From positions 112,018,542 to 112,082,541 of the forward strand of contig OV050032.1 in NCBI GenBank assembly GCA_920105625.2: a stretch of 64,000 nt of DNA. Direction: 5' to 3'. The translations under genes were made by a program, and so were the position numbers. Positions 39,171 through 52,660 of this stretch are shown here, one piece after another. The notes beneath the pieces are model-generated. The model searched no databases, was not told the origin of the DNA, and saw only the letters and a program-made list of their open reading frames with translations. This stretch comes from Clusia tigrina (lineage: Eukaryota > Arthropoda > Insecta > Diptera > Clusiidae). How positions within the stretch are numbered: position 1 is the first letter of the stretch; every line of letters starts with the position of its first letter.

Positions 39171-42100
39171 AAAATTTCAAGGTTTTATGACGCTCCAATA
39201 AAAAGTTTCAAGCATTTGTATGTTGCAAACTTTGATAGGTGTAGGACGTACCGTAAAGAAGTTAGGGGTGTTTGAAGTTTTATCAGTGTTTGATTTGGGA
39301 CTCAAGGGTAGCATAGCTTTGAGCGATGGCCTAAATTGACAAGAGGCTCGAGTACTTTATTGTTACAAAACTTCAAGGTTTTATGACTCTCCAGTAAAAA
39401 GTTACAAGCATTTGTATGTTGCAAACTTTGATAGGTGTAGGACGTACCGTAAAGAAGTTAGGGGCGTTTGAAGTTTTATCAGTGTTTGATTTGGGACACA
39501 AGGGTAGCATAGCTTTGAGCGATGGCTTAAATTGACAAGATGCTCGAGTAATTTATCGTTACAAAATTTAAAGGTTTTATGATGCTCCAGTAAAAAGTTA
39601 CAAGCATTTGTATGTTGCAAACTTTGATAGGTGTAGGACGTACCGTAAAGAAGTTAGGGGCGTTTCAAGTTTTATCAGTGTTTGATTTGGGACTCAAGGG
39701 TAGCATAGCTTTGAGCGATGGCTTAAATTGACAAGAGGCTCGAGTACTTTATTGTTACAAAATTTCAAGGTTTTATGACGCTCCAGTAAAAAGATATAAG
39801 CATTTGTATGTTGCAAACTTTGATTTTGTAGGACGTACCGTAAAGAAGTTGAGGGCTTTTGAAGTTTTATCAGTGTTTGATTTGGGACTCAATAGTAGCA
39901 TAGTTTTGAGCGATAGCTTAAATTGACAAGAGGCTCGAGTACTTTATTGTTACAAAATTTCAAGGTTTTATGACGCTCCAGTAAAAAGTTTCAAGCATTT
40001 GTATGTTGCAAACTTTGATAGGTGTAGGACATACCGTAAAGAAGTTAGGGGCGTTTGAAGTTTTATCAGTGTTTGATTTGGGACTCAATGGTAGCATAGA
40101 TCTGAGCGATAACTTAAATTGACAAGAGACTCGGGTACTTCATTGTTACAAAATTTCAAGATTTTATGACGCTCCAGTAAAAAGATACAAGCATTTGTAT
40201 GTTGCAAACTTTGATAGGTGTAGGACGTACCGTATAGAAGTTAGGGGCGTTTGAAGTTTTATCAGTGTTTGATTTGGGACTCAATGGTAGCATAGTTTTG
40301 AGCGATATCTTAAATTGACAAGAGGCTCGAGTACTTTATTATTACTAAATTTCAAGGTTTTATTACGCTCCAGTAAAAAGATACAAGCATTTGAATGTTG
40401 CCAACTTTGATAGGTGTAGGACGTACCGTATTGAAGTTAGGGGCGTTTGAAGTTTTATCAGTGTTTGATTTGGGACTCAAGCGTAGCATAGCTTTGAGCG
40501 ATAGCTTAAATTGACAAGAGGGTCGAGTACTTTATTGTTACAAAATTTCAAGGTTTTAGGACGCTCCAGTAAAAAGTTGCAAGCATTTGTATGTTGCAAA
40601 CTTTGATATGTGTAGGGCGTACCGTAAAGAAGTTAGGGGCGTTTGAAGTTTTATCAGTGTTTGATTTGACACTCTAGGGTAGCATAGCTTTGAGCGATAG
40701 CTTAAATTGCCAAGAGGCTCGGGTACTTCATTATTACAAAATTTCAAGGTTTTATGACGCTCCAGTAAAAAGTTACAAGCATTTTTATGTTGCAAACTTT
40801 GATAGGTGTAGGACGTACCGTATAGAAGTTAGGGGCGTTTGAAGTTTTATCAGTGTTTGATTTGGGACTCAATGGTAGCATAGTTTTGAGCGATAGCTTA
40901 AATTGACAAGAGACTCGGGTACTTCATTGTTACAAAATTTCAAGGTTTTATGACGCTCCAGTAAAAAGATACAAGCATTTGTATGTTGCAAACTTTGATA
41001 GGTGTAGGACGTACCGTATAGAAGTTAGGGGCGTTTGAAGTTTTATCAGTGTTTGATTTGGGACTCAATGGTAGCATAGTTTTGAGCGATATCTTAAATT
41101 GACAAGAGGCTCGAGTACTTTTTTATTACAAAATTTCAAGGTTTTATGACGCTCCAGTAAAAAGATACAAGCTATTGAACGTTGCCAACTTTGATAGGTG
41201 TAGGACGTACCGTATAGAAGTTAGGGGCGTTTGAAGTTTTATCAGTGTTTGATTTGGGACTCAAGCGTAGCATAGCTTTGAGCGATAGCTTAAATTGACA
41301 AGAGGCTCGGGTACTTCATTGTTACAAAATTTCAAGGTTTTATGACGCTCCAGTAAAAAGTTACAAGCATTTTTATGTTGCAAACTTTGATAGGTGTAGG
41401 ACGTACCGTATAGAAGTTAGGGCTATTTGAAGTTTTATCAGTGTTTGATTTGGGACTCAAGGGTAGCATAGCTTTGAGCGATGGCCTAAATTGACAAGAG
41501 GCTCGAGTACTTTATTGTTACAAAATTTCAAGGTTTTATGACGTTCCAGTAAAAAGATACAAGCATTTGTATGTTGCAAACTTTGATAGGTGTAGGACGT
41601 ACCGTAAAGAAGTTAGGGGCGTTTGAAGTTTTATCAGTGTTTGATTTGGGACTCTAGGGTAGCATAGCTTTGACCGATAGCTTAAATTGACAAGAGGCTC
41701 GGGTACTTTATTGTTACAAAATTTCAAGGTTTTATGACGCTCCAGTAAAAAGTTCCAAGCACTTGTATGTTGCAAACTTTGATAGGTGTAGGACGTAGCG
41801 TATAGAAGTTAGGGCCATTTGAAGTTTTATCAGTGTTTGATTTGGGACTCAAGAATAGCATAGCTTTGAGCGATGGCCTAAATTGACAAGAGGCTCGAGG
41901 ACTTTATTGTTACAAAATTTAAAGGTTTTATGACGCTCCAGTAAAAAGTTACAAGCATTTTTTTTGTTGCAAACTTTGATAGGTGTAGGACGTACCGTAT
42001 AGAAGTTAGGGCCATTTGAAGTTTTATCAGTGTTTGATTTGGGACTCTAGGGTAGCATAGCTTTGAGCGATGGCCTAAATTGACAAGAGGCTCGAGTACT

Positions 42101-43290
42101 TTATTGTTACAAAATTTCAAGGTTTTATGACGTTCCAGTAAAAAGATACAAGCATTTGTATGTTGCAAACTTTGATAGGTGTAGGACTTACCGTAAAGAA
42201 GTTAGGGGCGTTTGAAGTTTTATCAGTGTTTGATTTTGGACTCTAGGGTAGCATAGCTTTGACCGATAGCTTAAATTGACAAGAGGCTCGGGTACTTTAT
42301 TGTTACAAAATTTCAAGGTTTTATGATGCTCCAGTAAAAAGTTCCAAGCATTTGTATGTTGCCAACTTTGATAGGTGTAGGACGTGCCGTATAGAAATTA
42401 GGGCCATTTGAAGTTTTATCAGTGTTTGATTTGGACTCTAGTGTAGCATAGCTTTCAGCGATAGCTTAAATTGACAAGAGGCTCGAGTACTTTATTGTTA
42501 CAAAATTTCAAGGTTTTATGACGCTCCAGTAAAAAGTTACAAGCATTTGTATGTTGCAAACTTTGATAGGTGTAGGACGTACCGTAAATAAGTTAGGGGC
42601 GTTTGAAGTTTTATCAGTGTTTGATTTGGGACTCAATGTTAGCATAGTTTTGAGCGATAGCTTAAATTGACAAGAGACTCGGGTACTTCACTGTTACAAA
42701 ATTTCAAGGTTTTATGACGCTCCAGTAAAAAGATACAAGCATTTGTATGTTGCAAACTTTGATAGGTGTAGGACGTACCGTAAAGAAGTTAGGGGCGTTT
42801 GAAGTTTTATCAGTGTTTGATTTGGGACTCAAGGGTAGCATAGCTTTGCGCGATGGCCTAAATTGACAAGAGGCTCGAGTACTTTATTGTTACAAAACTT
42901 CAAGGTTTTATGACGCTCCAGTAAAAAGTTACAAGCATTTGTATGTTGCAAACTTTGCTAGGTGTAGGACGTACCGTAAAGAAGTTAGGGGCGTTTGAAG
43001 TTTTATCAGTGTTTGAGTTGGGACACAAGGGTAGCATAGCTTTGAGCGATGGCTTAAATTCACAAGAGGCTCGAGTACTTTATTGTTACAAAATTTCAAG
43101 GTTTTATGACGTTCCAGTAAAAAGTTACAAGCATTTGTATGTTGCAAACTTTGATAGGTGTAGGACGTACCGTAAAGAAGTTAGGGGCGTTTGAAGTTTT
43201 ATCAGTGTTTGATTTGGGACTCAAGGGTAGCATAGCTTTGAGCGATGGCTTAAATTGACAAGAGGCTCGAGTACTTTAATGTTACAAAAT
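39171..43290 (+). repeat. Domain C higher-order repeat, copy 2, with monomer losses and gains
   Basis: Matches copy 1 at offsets of 5681 (gattttgtagg, 39822), 5093 (gtaggacata, 40024), 5289 (t run), 5485 (gtgccg, 42385) and 5681 again (tttgcgcg, about 42845). Every step is a multiple of 196. The match ends near 43290, after gtactttaatg. Confidence 0.75.
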
Positions 43291-44279
43291 TTCAAGGTTT
43301 TATGACGCTCCAGTAAAAAGTTACAAGCATTTGAATGTTGCCAACTTTGATAGGTGTAGGACGTACCGTAAAGAAGTTAGGGCCATTTGAAGTTTTATCA
43401 GTGTTTGGTTTGGGACTCAATGGTAGCATAGTTTTGAGCGATAACTTAAATTGACAAGAGGCTCGGGTACTTCATTGTTACAAAATTTCAAGGTTTTATG
43501 ACGCTCCAGTAAAAAGTTACAAGCATTTTTATGTTGCAAACTTTGATAGGTGTAGGACGTACCGTATAGAAGTTAGGGCCATTTGAAGTTTTATCAGTGT
43601 TTGATTTGGGACTCCAGGGTGGCATAGCTTTGAGCGATGGCCTAAATTGACACGAGGCTCGAGTACTTTATTGTTACAAAATTTCAAGGTTTTATGACGT
43701 TCCAGTAAAAAGATACAAGCATTTGTATGTTGCAAACTTTGATAGGTGTAGGACGTACCGTAAAGAAGTTAGGGGCGTTTGAAGTTTTATCAGTGTTTGA
43801 TTTGGGACTCTAGGGTAGCATAGCTTTGAGCGATAGCTTAAATTGACAAGAGGCTCGGGTACTTTATTGTTACAAAATTTCAAGGTTTTATGACGCTCCA
43901 GTAAAAAGTTCCAAGCACTTGTATGTTGCTAACTTTGATAGGTGTAGGACGTACCGTATAGAAGTTAGGGCCATTTGAAGTTTTATCAGTGTTTGATTTG
44001 GGACTCAAGGGTACCATAGCTTTGAGCGATGGCCTAAATTGACAAGAGGCTCGAGTACTTGATTGTTAAAAAATTTCAAGGTTTTATGACGCTCCAGTAA
44101 AAAGTTACAAGCATTTGTATGTTGCAAACTTTGATAGGTGTAGGACGTACCGTATAGAAGATAGGGCCATTTGAAGCTTTATCAGTGTTTGATTTGGGAC
44201 TCAAGGGTAGCATAGCTGTGAGCGATGGCTTAAATTGACAAGAGGCTCGAGTACTTTATTGTTACAAAATTTCAAGGTT

Positions 44280-47200
44280 TCTGACGCTCCAGTAAAAAGA
44301 TACAAGCATTTGTATGTTGCAAACTTTGATTGGTGTAGGACGTACCGTAAAGAAGCTAGGGGCTTTTGAAGTTTTATCAGTGTTTGATTTGGGACTCAAT
44401 AGTAGCATAGTTTTGAGCGATAGCTTAAATTGACAAGAGGCTCGAGGACTTTATTGTTACAAAATTTCAAGGTTTTATGACGCTCCAGTAGAAAGATACA
44501 AGCATTTGTATGTTGCAAACTTTGATAGGTGTAGGACGTACCGTAAAGAAGTTAGGGGCGTTTGAAGTTTTATCAGTGTTTGATTTGGGACTCAAGGGTA
44601 GCATAGCTTTGAGCGATGGCTTAAATTGAAAAGAGGCTCGAGTACTTTATTGTTACAAAATTTCAAGGATTTATGACGCTCTAGTAAAAAGTTTCAAGCA
44701 TTTGTATGTTGCAAACTTTGATAGGTGTAGGACGTACCGTAAAGAAGTTAGGGGCGTTTGAAGATTTATCAGTGTTTGATTTGGGACTCAAGGGTAGCAT
44801 AGCTTTGAGCGATGGCCTAAATTGACAAGAGGCTCGAGTACTTTATTGTTACAAAATTTCAATGTTTTATGACGTTCCAGTAAAAAGTTACAAGCATTTG
44901 TATGTTGCAAACTTTGATAGGTGTAGGACGTACCGTCAAGAAGTTAGGGGCGTTTGAAGTTTTATCAGTGTTTGATTTGGGACTCTAGCTTAGCATAGCT
45001 TTGAGCGATAACTTAAATTGACAAGAGGGTCGAGTATTTTATTGTAACAAAATTTCAAGGTTTTATGACGCTCCAGTAAAAAGTTACAAGCATTTGAATG
45101 TTGCCAACTTTGATAGGTGTAGGACGTACCGTAAAGAAGTTAGGGCCGTTTGAAGTTTTATCAGTGTTTGATTTGGGACTCAAGGGTAGCATAGCTTTGA
45201 GCGATAGCTTAAATTGACAAGAGGCTCGAGTACTTTATTGTTACAAAATAGCAAGGTTTTATGACGCTCCAGTAAAAAGTTTCAAGCATTTGTATGTTGC
45301 AAACTTTGATAGGTGTAGGACGTACCGTAATGAAGTTAGGGGCGTTTGAAGTTTTATCAGTGTTTGATTTGGGACTCAATGGTAGCATAGTTTTGAGCGA
45401 TAGCTTAAATTGACAAGAGACTCGGGTACTTCATTGTTACAAAATTTCAAGGTTTTATGACGCTCCAGTAAAAAGATACAAGCATTTGTATGTTGCAAAC
45501 TTTGATAGGTGTAGGACGTACCGTATAGAAGTTAGGGGCGTTTCAAGTTTTATCAGTGTTTGATTTGGGACTCAAGAGTAGCATAGCTTTGAGCGATAGC
45601 TTAAATTGACAAGATGCTCGAGTACTTTATTGTTACAAAACTTCAAGGTTTTATGACGCTCCAGTAAAAAGATACAAGCATTTGTATGTTGCAAACTTTG
45701 ATAGGTGTAGGACGTACCGTATAGAAGTTCGAGCCATTTGAAGTTTTATCAGTGTTTGATTTGGGACTCAATGGTAGCATAGCTTTGAGCGATGGCTTAA
45801 ATTGACAAGAGGCTCGAGTACTTTATTGTTACAAAATTTCAAGGTTTCTGACGCTCCAGTAAAAAGATACAAGCATTTGTATGTTGCAAACTTTGATTGG
45901 TGTAGGACGTACCGTAAAGAAGCTAGGGGCTTTTGAAGTTTTATCAGTGTTTGATTTGGGACTCAATAGTAGCATAGTTTTGAGCGATAGCTTAAATTGA
46001 CAAGAGGCTCGAGGACTTTATTGTTACAAAATTTCAAGGTTTTATGACGCTCCAGTAAAAAGATACAAGCATTTGTATGTTGCAAACTTTGATAGGTGTA
46101 GGACGTACCGTAAAGAAGTTAGGGACGTTTGAAGTTTTATCAGTGTTTGATATGGGACTCTAGGGTAGCATAGATTTGAGCGATGGCTTAAATTGAAAAG
46201 AGGCTCGAGTACTTTATTGTTACAAAATTTCAAGGATTTATGACGCTCCAGTAAAAAGATACAAGCATTTGTATGTTGCAAACTTTGATTGGTGTAGGAC
46301 GTACCGTAAAGAAGTTATAGGATTTTGAAGTTTTATCAGTTTTTGATTTGGGACTCAATAGTAGCATAGTTTTGAGCGATAGCTTAAATTGACAAGAGGC
46401 TCGAGTACTTTATTGTTACAAAATTTCAAGGTTTTATGACGCTCCAGTAAAAAGATACAAGCATTTGTATGTTGCAAACTTTGATAGGTGTAGGACGTAC
46501 CGTATAGAAGTTAGGGGCGTTTGAAGTTTTATCAGTGTTTGATTTGGGACTCAAGGGTAGCATAGCTTTGAGCGATAGCTTAAATTGACAAGATGCTCGA
46601 GTACTTTATTGTTACAAAACGTCAAGGTTTTATGACGCTCCAGTAAAAAGATACAAGCATTTGTATGTTGCAAACTTTGATAGGTGTAGGACGTACCGTA
46701 TAGAAGTTAGAGCCATTTGAAGTTTTATCAGTGTTTGATTTGGGACTCAATGGTAGCATAGCTTTGAGCGATGGCTTAAATTGACAAGAGGCTCGAGTAC
46801 TTTATTGTTACAAAATTTCAAGGTTTCTGACGCTCCAGTAAAAAGATACAAGCATTTGTATGTTGCAAACTTTGATTGGTGTAGGACGTACTGTAAAGAA
46901 GCTAGGGGCTTTTGAAGTTTTATCAGTGTTTGATTTGGGACTCAATAGTAGCATAGTTTTGAGCGATAGCTTAAATTGACAAGAGGCTCGAGGACTTTAT
47001 TGTTACAAAATTTCAAGGTTTTATGACGCTCCAGTAAAAAGATACAAGCATTTGTATGTTGCAAACTTTGATAGGTGTAGGACGTACCGTAAAGAAGTTA
47101 GGGGCGTTTGAAGTTTTATCAGTGTTTGATATGGGACTCTAGGGTAGCATAGATTTGAGCGATGGCTTAAATTGAAAAGAGGCTCGAGTACTTTATTGTT

Positions 47201-47800
47201 ACAAAATTTCAAGGATTTATGACGCTCCAATAAAGAGATACAAGCATTTGTATGTTGCAAACTTTGATAGGTGTAGGACGTACCGTATAGAAGTTAGAGC
47301 CATTTGAAGTTTTATCAGTGTTTGATTTGGGACTCAATGGTAGCATAGCTTTGAGCGATGGCTTAAATTGACAAGAGGCTCGAGTACTTTATTGTTACAA
47401 AATTTCAAGGTTTCTGACGCTCCAGTAAAAAGATACAAGCATTTGTATGTTGCAAACTTTGATTGGTGTAGGACGTACCGTAAAGAAGCTAGGGGCTTTT
47501 GAAGTTTTATCAGTGTTTGATTTGGGACTCAATAGTAGCATAGTTTTGAGCGATAGCTTAAATTGACAAGAGGCTCGAGGACTTTATTGTTACAAAATTT
47601 CAAGGTTTTATGACGCTCCAGTAAAAAGATACAAGCATTTGTATGTTGCAAACTTTGATAGGTGTAGGACGTACCGTAAAGAAGTTAGGGGCGTTTGAAG
47701 TTTTATCAGTGTTTGATATGGGACTCTAGGGTAGCATAGATTTGAGCGATGGCTTAAATTGAAAAGAGGCTCGAGTACTTTATTGTTACAAAATTTCTAT
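44280..47800 (+). repeat. Domain D: nested 5-mer and 3-mer duplications with 195-bp units
   Basis: Recurrent 195-bp units with aaggtttctgacgctcc (one base shorter than aaggttttatgacgctcc) occur near 44280, 45845, 46825 and 47410. The unit with gatatgggac and catagatttgag recurs 979 bp apart (46042 and 47021 regions), and gttagagcc recurs 587 bp apart (46711 and 47298). These fit 5-mer and 3-mer duplications. Edges are approximate. Confidence 0.7.
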
Positions 47801-47999
47801 GTTTTATGACGCTCCCGTAAAAAGTTACAAGCATTTGTATGTTGCAAACTTTGATAGGTGTAGGACGTACCGTCAAGAAGTTAGGGGCGTTTGAAGTATT
47901 ATCAGTGTTTGATTTGGGACTCTAGGTTAGCATAGATTTGAGCGATATTTTAAATTGACAAGAGGGTCGGGTACTTTATTGTAACAAAATTTCAAGGTT

Positions 48000-50154
48000 T
48001 TATGACGCTCCAGTAAAAAGTTACAAGCATTTGAATGTTGCCAACTTTGATAGGTGTAGGGCGTACCGTAAAGATGTTAGGGGCGTTTGAAGTTTTATCA
48101 GTGTTTGATTTGGGACTCTAGGGTAGCATAGCTTTAAGCGATGGCTTAAATTGACAAGAGGCTCGAATACTTTATTGTTACAAAATTTCAAGGTTTCTGA
48201 CTCTCCAGTAAAAAGATGCAAGCATTTGTATGTTCCAAACTTTGATTGGTGTAGGACGTACCGTATAGAAGTTAGGGGCTTTTGAAGTTTTATCAGTGTT
48301 TGATTTGGGACTCAATAGTAGCATAGTTTTGAGCGATAGCTTAAATTGACAAGAGGCTCGAGTACTTTATTGTTACAAAATTTCAAGGTTTTATGACGCT
48401 CCAGTAAAAAGATACAAGCATTTGTATGTTGCAAACTTTGATAGGTGTAGGACGTACCGTAAAGAAGTTAGGGGCGTTTGAAGTTTTATCAGTGTTTGAT
48501 TTGGGACTCAAGGGTAGCATAGCTTTGAGTGATGGCCTAAATTGACAAGAGGCTCGAGTACTTTATTGTTACAAAATTTCTATGTTTTATGACGCTCCCG
48601 TAAAAAGTTACAAGCATTTGTATGTTGCAAACTTTGATAGAAGTAGGAAGTACCGTAAAGAAGTTAGGGGCGTTTGAAGATTTATCAGTGTTTGATTTGG
48701 GACTCAAGGGTAGCATAGCTTTGAGCGATGGCCTAAATTGACAAGAAGCTCGAGTACTTTATTGTTACAAAATTTCAATGTTTTATGACGCTCCAGTAAA
48801 AAGTTAAAAGCATTTGTATGTTGCAAACTTTGATAGGTGTAGGACGTACCGTAAAGAAGTTAGGGGCGTTTGAAGTTTTATCAGTGTTTGATTTGGGACT
48901 CTAGGTTAGCATAGCTTTGAGCGATAACTTAAATTGACAAGAGGGTCGAGTAATTTATTGTAACAAAATTTCAAGGTTTTATGACGCTCCAGTAAAAAGT
49001 TACAAGCATTTGAATGTTGCCAACTTTGATAGGTGTAGGACGTACCGTAAAGAAGTTAGGGCCGTTTGAAGTTTTATCAGTGTTTGATTTGGGACTCAAG
49101 GGCAGCATAGCTTTGAGCGATAGCTTAAATTGACAAGAGGCTCGAGTACTTTATTGTTACAAAATTTCAAGGTTTTATGACGCTCCAGTAAAAAGTTTCA
49201 AGCATTTGTATGTTGCAAATTTTGATAGGTGTAGGACGTACCGTAAAGAAGTTAGGGGCGTTTGAAGTTTTATCAGTGTTTCATTTGGGACTCAATGGTA
49301 GCATAGTTTTGAGCGATAGCTTAAATTGACAAGAGACTCGGGTACTTCATTGTTACAAAATTTCAAGGTTTTATGACGCTCCAGTAAAAAGATACAAGCA
49401 TTTGTATGTTGCAAACTTTGATAGGTGTAGGACGTACCGTATAGAAGTTAGGGGCGTTTGAAGTTTTATCAGTGTTTGATTTGGGACTCAAGGGTAGCAT
49501 AGCTTTGAGCGATAGCTTAAATTGACAAGATGCTCGAGTACTTTATTGTTACAAAACTTCAAGGTTTTATGACGCTCCAGTAAAAAGATACAAGCATTTG
49601 TATGTTGCAAACTTTGATAGGTGTAGGACGTACCGTATAGAAGTTAGAGCCATTTGAAGTTTTATCAGTGTTTGATTTGGGACTCAATGGTAGCATAGCT
49701 TTGAGCGATGGCTTAAATTGACAAGAGGCTCGAGTACTTTAGTGTTACAAAATTTCAAGGTTTCTGACGCTCCAGTAAAAATATACAAGCATTTGTATGT
49801 TGCAAACTTTGATTGGTGTAGGACGTACCGTAAAGAAGCTAGGGGCTTTTGAAGTTTTATCAGTGTTTGATTTGGGACTCAATAGTAGCATAGTTTTGAG
49901 CGATAGCTTAAATTGACAAGAGGCTCGAGGACTTTATTGTTACAAAATTTCAAGGTTTTATGACGCTCCAGTAAAAAGATACAAGCATTTGTATGTTGCA
50001 AACTTTGATAGGTGTAGGACGTACCGTAAAGAAGTTAGGGGCGTTTGAAGTTTTATCAGTGTTTGATATGGGACTCTAGGGTAGCATAGATTTGAGCGAT
50101 GGCTTAAATTGAAAAGAGGCTCGAGTACTTTATTGTTACAAAATTTCAAGGACT
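48000..50154 (+). repeat. Domain E 11-mer block, copy 1 (about 2154 bp)
   Basis: Markers tagggcgtacc, ggtttctgactctcc, atgttccaaac, gctcccgtaaa and gaagctcgag are repeated 2154 bp to the right. The block includes several 195-bp units. Left edge approximate. Confidence 0.7.
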
Positions 50155-51630
50155 TATGACGCTCCAGTAAAAAGGTACAAGCATTTGAATGTTGCCAACT
50201 TTGATAGGTGTAGGGCGTACCGTAAAGATGTTAGGGGCGTTTGAAGTTTTATCAGTGTTTGATTTGGGACTCTAGGGTAGCATAGCTTTAAGCGATGGCT
50301 TAAATTGACAAGAGGCTCGAATACTTTATTGTTACAAAATTTCAAGGTTTCTGACTCTCCAGTAAAAAGATGCAAGCATTTGTATGTTCCAAACTTTGAT
50401 TGGTGTAGGACGTACCGTAAAGAAGTTAGGGGCTTTTGAAGTTTTATCAGTGTTTGATTTGGGACTCAATAGTAGCATAGTTTTGAGCGATAGCTTAAAT
50501 TGACAAGAGGCTCGAGTACTTTATTGTTACAAAATTTCAAGGTTTTATGACGCTCCAGTAAAAAGATACAAGCATTTGTATGTTGCAAACTTTGATAGGT
50601 GTAGGACGTACCGTAAAGAAGTTAGGGGCGTTTGAAGTTTTATCAGTGTTTGATTTGGGACTCAAGGGTAGCATAGCTTTGAGTGATGGCCTAAATTGAC
50701 AAGAGGCTCGAGTACTTTATTGTTACAAAATTTCTATGTTTTATGACGCTCCCGTAAAAAGTTACAAGCATTTGTGTGTTGCAAACTTTGATAGGTGTAG
50801 GAAGTACCGTAAAGAAGTTAGGGGCGTTTGAAGATTTATCAGTGTTTGATTTGGGACTCAAGGGTAGCATAGCTTTGAGCGATGGCCTAAATTGACAAGA
50901 AGCTCGAGTACTTTATTGTTACAAAATTTCAATGTTTTATGACGCTCCAGTAAAAAGTTAAAAGCATTTGTATGTTGCAAACTTTGATAGGTGTAGGACG
51001 TACCGTAAAGAAGTTAGGGGCGTTTGAAGTTTTATCAGTGTTTGATTTGGGACTCTAGGTTAGCATAGCTTTGAGCGATAACTTAAATTGACAAGAGGGT
51101 CGAGTAATTTATTGTAACAAAATTTCAAGGTTTTATGACGCTCCAGTAAAAAGTTACAAGCATTTGAATGTTGCCAACTTTGATAGGTGTAGGACGTACC
51201 GTAAAGAAGTTAGGGCCGTTTGAAGTTTTATCAGTGTTTGATTTGGGACTCAAGGGCAGCATAGCTTTGAGCGATAGCTTAAATTGACAAGAGGCTCGAG
51301 TACTTTATTGTTACAAAATTTCAACGTTTTATGACGCTCCAGTAAAAAGTTTCAAGCATTTGTATGTTGCAAATTTTGATAGGTGTAGGACGTACCGTAA
51401 AGAAGTTAGGGGCGTTTGAAGTTTTATCAGTGTTTCATTTGGGACTCAATGGTAGCATAGTTTTGAGCGATAGCTTAAATTGACAAGAGACTCGGGTACT
51501 TCATTGTTACAAAATTTCAAGGTTTTATGACGCTCCAGTAAAAAGATACAAGCATTTGTATGTTGCAAACTTTGATAGGTGCAGGACGTACCGTATAGAA
51601 GTTAGGGGCGTTTGAAGTTTTATCAGTGTT
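50155..51630 (+). repeat. Domain E 11-mer block, copy 2, truncated
   Basis: Follows the previous block at an offset of 2154 and diverges near 51630, where caagcgtag with gggtcgag replaces caagggtag with gatgctcgag. Confidence 0.68.
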
Positions 51631-52660
51631 TGATTTGGGACTCAAGCGTAGCATAGCTTTGAGCGATAGCTTAAATTGACAAGAGGGTCGAGTACTTTAT
51701 TGTTACAAAATTTCAATGTTTTATGACGCTCCAGTAAAAAGATACAAGCATTTGTATGTTGCAAACTTTGATAGGTGTAGGACGTACCGTAAAGAAGTTA
51801 GGGGCGTTTGAAGTTTTATCAGTGTTTGATATGGGACTCTAGGGTAGCATAGATTTGAGCGATGGCTTAAATTGAAAAGAGGCTCGAGTACTTTATTGTT
51901 ACAAAATTTCAAGGATTTATGACGCTCCAGTAAAAAGAAACAAACATTTGTATGTTGCAAACTTTGATTGGTGTAGGACGTACCGTAAAGAAGTTAGGGG
52001 ATTTTGAAGTTTTATCAGTGTTTGATTTGGGACTCAATAGTAGCATAGTTTTGAGCGATAGCTTAAATTGACAAGAGGCTCGAGTACTTTATTGTTACAA
52101 AATTTCAAGGTTTTATGACGCTCCAGTAAAAAGATACAAGCATTTGTATGTTGCAAACTTTGATAGGTGTAGGACGTACCGTAAAGAAGTTAGGGGCGTT
52201 TGAAGATTTATCAGTGTTTGATTTGGGACTCAAGGGTAGAATAGCTTTGAGCGATGGCCTAAATTGACAAGAGGCTCGAGTACTTTATTGTTACAAAATT
52301 TCAATGTTTTATGACGTTCCAGTAAAAAGTTACAAGCATTTGTATGTTGCAAACTTTCATAGGTGTAGGACGTACCGTCAAGAAGTTAGGGGCGTTTGAA
52401 GTTTTATCAGTGTTTGATTTGGGACTCTAGGTTAGCATAGCTTTGAGCGATAACTTAAATTGACAAGAGGGTCGGGTACTTTATTGTAACAAAATTTCAA
52501 GGTTTTATGACGCTCCAGTAAAAAGTTACAAGCATTTGAATGTTGCCAACTTTGATAGGTGTAGGACGTACCGTAAAGAAGTTAGGGCCGTTTGAAGTTT
52601 TATCAGTGTTTGATTTGGGACTCAAGGGCAGCATAGCTTTGAGCGATAGCTTAAATTGAC

